IMG/VR virus record: IMGVR_UViG_3300046534_000593
Location: 1 to 23,686 of that record
Strand: one strand, 5' to 3'
DNA length: 23,686 bases
DNA from: a virus
Shown piece by piece: positions 20,941-23,686 of the stretch. Under the pieces are notes generated by a model, which worked only from the letters and a program-made list of their open reading frames with translations, searched no databases and had not been told where the DNA came from. The position numbers and the translations under genes are program-made. Position 1 is the stretch's first letter. Each line of letters begins with the position of its first letter.

Positions 20941-21438
20941 ATGGACTTGACTTCGCTCAACACAAAAGACGCGGCTGAAGATGGCGCGGAACTGCACTTT
21001 ACGCACCCTGCAATGGGTCATTTGATGTATTCAGGTGAGGGCGCTGACCTTATCACCGGCGCGATTGTGGACGCTGAAAAGCCGCATGTGCCTATCATGG
21101 GTATTGTGCGCGGGCTTGAGAGCAAAACCGTTCGGGATATGCTCAAGGCATCGGCCAAAGCAAAGTTGACAAGTCGCAATGTCAAGAACAACAGCCCAAC
21201 GCACATCCCGACAGACGCGGAAGTTGAGCGCGAAATGTCCGAAGCGCAGAAGTCCGGCATGGATCTTGCTTGTGTTCTTCTTGCCGACATCACCGGCCTG
21301 ACAATTAACGGCAAACCGATGGAGCCGACAGACGCAAACAAGCGCAATTTCTTCGGCCAGTCTGATGACTTGATTACGCAGGTGCTTGACGTTGCGAAGG
21401 ACAAGAGCCGTTTTTTCGCCAAAGGCTTGAAGCGTTAA
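20941..21438 (+). CDS. Tail assembly chaperone, zero-frame product (lambda gpG-like)
   Basis: Helps assemble tail tube subunits on the tape measure. The 165-residue acidic helical protein includes TVRDMLKASAKAKLTSRN and DAEVEREMSEAQKSGMDLACVLLADITG, and ends SRFFAKGLKR. AAAGGA precedes the ATG. A slippery site near codon 158 lets some ribosomes change to the -1 frame and extend the protein with the downstream open frame, giving a 289-residue product like lambda gpGT. Position between tube and tape measure genes is the standard one. Confidence 0.82.
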   Translation: MDLTSLNTKDAAEDGAELHFTHPAMGHLMYSGEGADLITGAIVDAEKPHVPIMGIVRGLESKTVRDMLKASAKAKLTSRNVKNNSPTHIPTDAEVEREMSEAQKSGMDLACVLLADITGLTINGKPMEPTDANKRNFFGQSDDLITQVLDVAKDKSRFFAKGLKR

Positions 21439-21446
21439 TTCGAGCC
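21411..21446 (+). promoter_or_regulatory. Programmed -1 ribosomal frameshift signal
   Basis: Slippery heptamer TTTTTTC (21411-21417) is in the correct phase (T TTT TTC) with the chaperone frame. After a 6-nt spacer (21418-21423) an 8-bp hairpin forms: GGCTTGAA (21424-21431) with TTCGAGCC (21439-21446), one G-U pair. Its loop carries the zero-frame TAA stop. Spacing is in the range of known -1 sites. Confidence 0.85.
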
Positions 21447-21809
21447 GCTGAACAAATAGGGTTTCTGCACTCAACGATTGAAAAAGACGGAAAACCCCTA
21501 AGCAATAACCCGCGCGGCAAAGAGATTGAGTTGCGCGGGCAAGAGGTTCCAATGGTGCAACTTGACGCGGGTGAGTATCTTCTTGACGCACTAATGAAGC
21601 TAGGGTTCTGCGCAATCGCCCCGATGATCGGACCCGCGCCGCACAGTTACGGGAATGTTTACGACTTTGCGCGCGCGACCCAAAGAGTTGACGAGCCTTG
21701 GGAAATTGAAGCGCTGGTTGATATGTCCTCCGCATATTGCCGTGGATTGAATCGCGGCAAGAACCCGTTTGCCAAGTCCCCGCTGCAAATGTTTGACGAG
21801 AAAAACTGA
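21417..21809 (+). CDS. Tail assembly chaperone, -1 frame extension (lambda gpT-like)
   Basis: This frame is open from the slippery site to a TGA at 21809, adding 130 residues to the 159 encoded up to the slip. It reads RQRLEALIRAAEQIGFLH and continues through LDAGEYLLDALMKLGFCA and WEIEALVDMSSAYCRGLNRG. It lacks a good independent start: the TTG at 21531 has no ribosome site and would lose conserved-looking helix content. Frameshifted expression explains it better. It ends 12 nt before the tape measure GTG. Confidence 0.8.
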   Translation, partial: RQRLEALIRAAEQIGFLHSTIEKDGKPLSNNPRGKEIELRGQEVPMVQLDAGEYLLDALMKLGFCAIAPMIGPAPHSYGNVYDFARATQRVDEPWEIEALVDMSSAYCRGLNRGKNPFAKSPLQMFDEKN

Positions 21810-21821
21810 AGGAATACCGCT

Positions 21822-23686
21822 GTGGATGTAGCCTCTCTATCACTTCGCGTTGACACGTCCGACCTGACCGACGCACAGCGTGAATTGCGCAGACTAGGCA
21901 ACCAAGGCGGGCAAACTGAAGGCCAGGTCACACGGTTTGGCGGGGCTGCACAACGTAGCTTTGGCGTTGTCGCGGCGGCTGCTACGGCTGCACTTATTTC
22001 GGTTGTGTCTCTGGGCGCTGGGTTCAATAAATTTGTAGCCAATACTATTACGGCAGATTCGGCACAGGCACAGTTAGCTGCCGCGATCGCGTCAACAGGA
22101 GGCGCAGCAGACCGAACTCTTGAGCAGCTAAACCAGCACGCGGCGGCTTTGCAAAAGATCACAAACGTTGGCGATGAAGCAACAAACGCGATGCAAGGCG
22201 TTCTTTTGACATTTACGCAGATTCAAGGGAGCGTCTTTGACCGTGCAACGGCGGCAGTTCTTGACCTGTCAACGGCCATGGGAACCGGCCTTAATGCGGC
22301 GGCGCTTCAGGTCGGCAAGGCTCTCAACGACCCTGTTCTAGGCATGACAGCGCTTTCGCGCTCAGGTATTCAATTCACGCAAGCGCAAAAAGATGTGGTT
22401 GCGGCAATGGTAGAAACTAACAATGTCGCCGGTGCTCAAGCGATCATTCTTGACGAGCTTGAAAAGCAGTTTGGCGGATCTGCAGCGGCGGCCAGAGGCA
22501 CGCTTGGCGGTGCACTGGAATCATTAGGCAACGCATTTGGTGACCTTTTTGAGATTGCTAACGAAGGTTCTGATTCATTGCGCACGGCTGTTGAAAGCTT
22601 AATTGATACAGTTTCAGACCCTAGCTTTGTTGCGGCAATTCAAGGCATTGGGGTTGCTATGTTTGGAATGGCGCAGGTTGCCATAAAGGCGCTATCTGCA
22701 ATTTCAAGCGCTTTTACGTTGGCTGCAGAAAATGTCAAAACGCTAGGGGTTGTGATTGCGGCTATAGTTGCGACACAAATACCGGCTGCGGTTGCCGCGT
22801 TTATTGCTTACACCGCAGGCGTGGGTGCGGCTGGCTTAGCAACTGGTGCGTTGACCGCCGCTGTCACTTTGGCACGCGCGGCATTGATCGCACTTGGCGG
22901 GCCGATTGGTATAATTTCGGGATTGCTTGGCGCGGTTGCAGCCGCATACATCCTATTTAATGACAATGTTGACACAGGCACGGAAGCGAGCACGCGGGCG
23001 CAAGAGGCGATGGGTCTCTTAAACGAGACTATTGACACCTTTTCACAAATTGAAAGCCCTGCCGCACAAAGCGCTGCTCTGGGGAATGCTATGGCTTATA
23101 GGGAGCAGGCAGCGGCGGCACTTGAGGTTGCAAGGGCAGAATTGCTAAAAATTCAAGCGATGAATGAAAGCGCAGAGCAGCGGCTTGCTGAGGGCGGCGG
23201 CGTCATGCCTTTTGGAACAAAATTGGGCCAGGAAAGCGCGAATGCCAGTGCTGAAGTTGTTGACGAGTTGACCTTTGCGCTTAATATGGCAGACTTTAGG
23301 ATCAAATCCCTTGCCACAACTATAATGAACCAACAGGTGCCTGCTGTTGTTAAGGCGGCAAAAGTGACTGACGAAGCAACGGACATTATCAAGAAGTCTA
23401 GCGGTGCTGTTGACGACTTGACCGAATCCCTAGACGATGGCGCAACCTCGGCTGACGGGTTCGCAGACACATTCCGCGACGGTATCACGAGCGCGTTTGA
23501 CTACGTGCTAGGCGGCATGAAAAACGGCATGGACGGGCTGCTTGACATCTTTAAGCGCACACTGATCGACATGATCAAGTATGCCATTATGAACCCGATT
23601 AATTTGCAGGGCGGCATGAGCATTGCGGGATCATCGGGCGGGGGAATGGGCGCAAGTTTGGCTGGTGGCCTTGGCGCGTCCTTGAC
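21822..23686 (+). CDS. Tail tape measure protein (truncated by window end)
   Basis: Sets tail length and is ejected with DNA. It begins with GTG, with AAGGAA about 9 nt upstream, and stays open for at least 621 codons to the end of the window. Features: an N-terminal VASLSLRVDTSDLTDAQRE coiled start, hydrophobic stretches at about 50-72 and 305-385 (VVIAAIVATQIPAAVAAF onwards), a prophage tail-length domain including LLTFTQIQGSVFDRATAAVLDLS and ALSRSGIQFTQAQ, and a lambda-TMP-like FRDGITSAFDYVLGGM to IDMIKYAIMNPI near the end. It follows the chaperone gene, as expected. Confidence 0.92.
   Translation, partial: MDVASLSLRVDTSDLTDAQRELRRLGNQGGQTEGQVTRFGGAAQRSFGVVAAAATAALISVVSLGAGFNKFVANTITADSAQAQLAAAIASTGGAADRTLEQLNQHAAALQKITNVGDEATNAMQGVLLTFTQIQGSVFDRATAAVLDLSTAMGTGLNAAALQVGKALNDPVLGMTALSRSGIQFTQAQKDVVAAMVETNNVAGAQAIILDELEKQFGGSAAAARGTLGGALESLGNAFGDLFEIANEGSDSLRTAVESLIDTVSDPSFVAAIQGIGVAMFGMAQVAIKALSAISSAFTLAAENVKTLGVVIAAIVATQIPAAVAAFIAYTAGVGAAGLATGALTAAVTLARAALIALGGPIGIISGLLGAVAAAYILFNDNVDTGTEASTRAQEAMGLLNETIDTFSQIESPAAQSAALGNAMAYREQAAAALEVARAELLKIQAMNESAEQRLAEGGGVMPFGTKLGQESANASAEVVDELTFALNMADFRIKSLATTIMNQQVPAVVKAAKVTDEATDIIKKSSGAVDDLTESLDDGATSADGFADTFRDGITSAFDYVLGGMKNGMDGLLDIFKRTLIDMIKYAIMNPINLQGGMSIAGSSGGGMGASLAGGLGASL

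Noticed and set aside
21031-21876. Minus-strand ORF of 281 codons opposite the tail chaperone
   Set aside because: Antisense to a well supported gene pair and frameshift site; no ribosome site or family features.
1-23686. CRISPR array, insertion sequence, integrase or attachment site
   Set aside because: No regularly spaced repeats, transposase motifs, recombinase signatures or tRNA-edge sequence were found.

Overview
This window looks like part of the genome of a tailed phage or prophage of an alphaproteobacterium, probably from the Rhodobacteraceae/Roseobacter group. The gene set is viral: terminase, portal, Mu F-like protein, scaffold, P22-type coat, neck and tail genes, and a tape measure. 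A spike-base homologue of the gene transfer agent protein RCAP_rcc01079 and many small genes of the kind common in marine alphaproteobacterial phages point to the host. The neck and tail genes without a visible sheath suggest a long non-contractile tail. No integrase, repressor, lysis genes, tRNA or CRISPR array was found, so lysogeny cannot be judged.

Layout. (1) Positions 1-4001, minus strand: a replication and DNA-modification operon whose genes are joined by ATGA overlaps: zinc-ribbon protein, primase-helicase, beta-class DNA methyltransferase, and an SF2 helicase cut by the window edge. (2) Positions 4002-4453: a divergent AT-rich control region with 12 GTTAT/ATAAC pentamers, a candidate origin or operator array. 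(3) Positions 4454-7474, plus strand: small accessory genes, mostly overlapping and unrecognised. They include two tiny membrane proteins too short for routine gene calling, a paralogous pair, and a basic 168-residue protein that might regulate late transcription. (4) Positions 7467-7614: a promoter followed almost at once by an intrinsic terminator and then a 10-codon leader ORF coupled to the small terminase gene, resembling a late promoter controlled by antitermination. (5) Positions 7611-12273: small and large terminase, DUF4055-type portal, collagen-like fibre and beta-rich structural protein. (6) Positions 12331-14866: head morphogenesis gene interleaved with AT-richer small genes that share a CAACAAAGGGGAA-type leader (moron-like cassettes). 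Two exact 20-bp direct repeats flank one cassette. A second copy of the late promoter and leader sequences lies here, split by a DUF1660-like microgene and two terminators. (7) Positions 15013-18400: scaffold, coat protein, spike base, lectin-like protein and one unknown. (8) Positions 18410-20264: neck and head-tail connectors. (9) Positions 20268-23686: tandem terminators, tail tube, tail assembly chaperone with a textbook -1 frameshift signal, and a truncated tape measure gene.

How it fits together: the left operon copies and modifies phage DNA, the middle block probably conditions the host or controls timing, and the right operon builds the virion. The best-supported non-obvious signals are the frameshift site (slippery heptamer, 6-nt spacer, hairpin containing the zero-frame stop), the duplicated late promoter/leader module, the GTTAT array, and the moron cassettes. 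All family assignments were made by reading the translations, without database searches.
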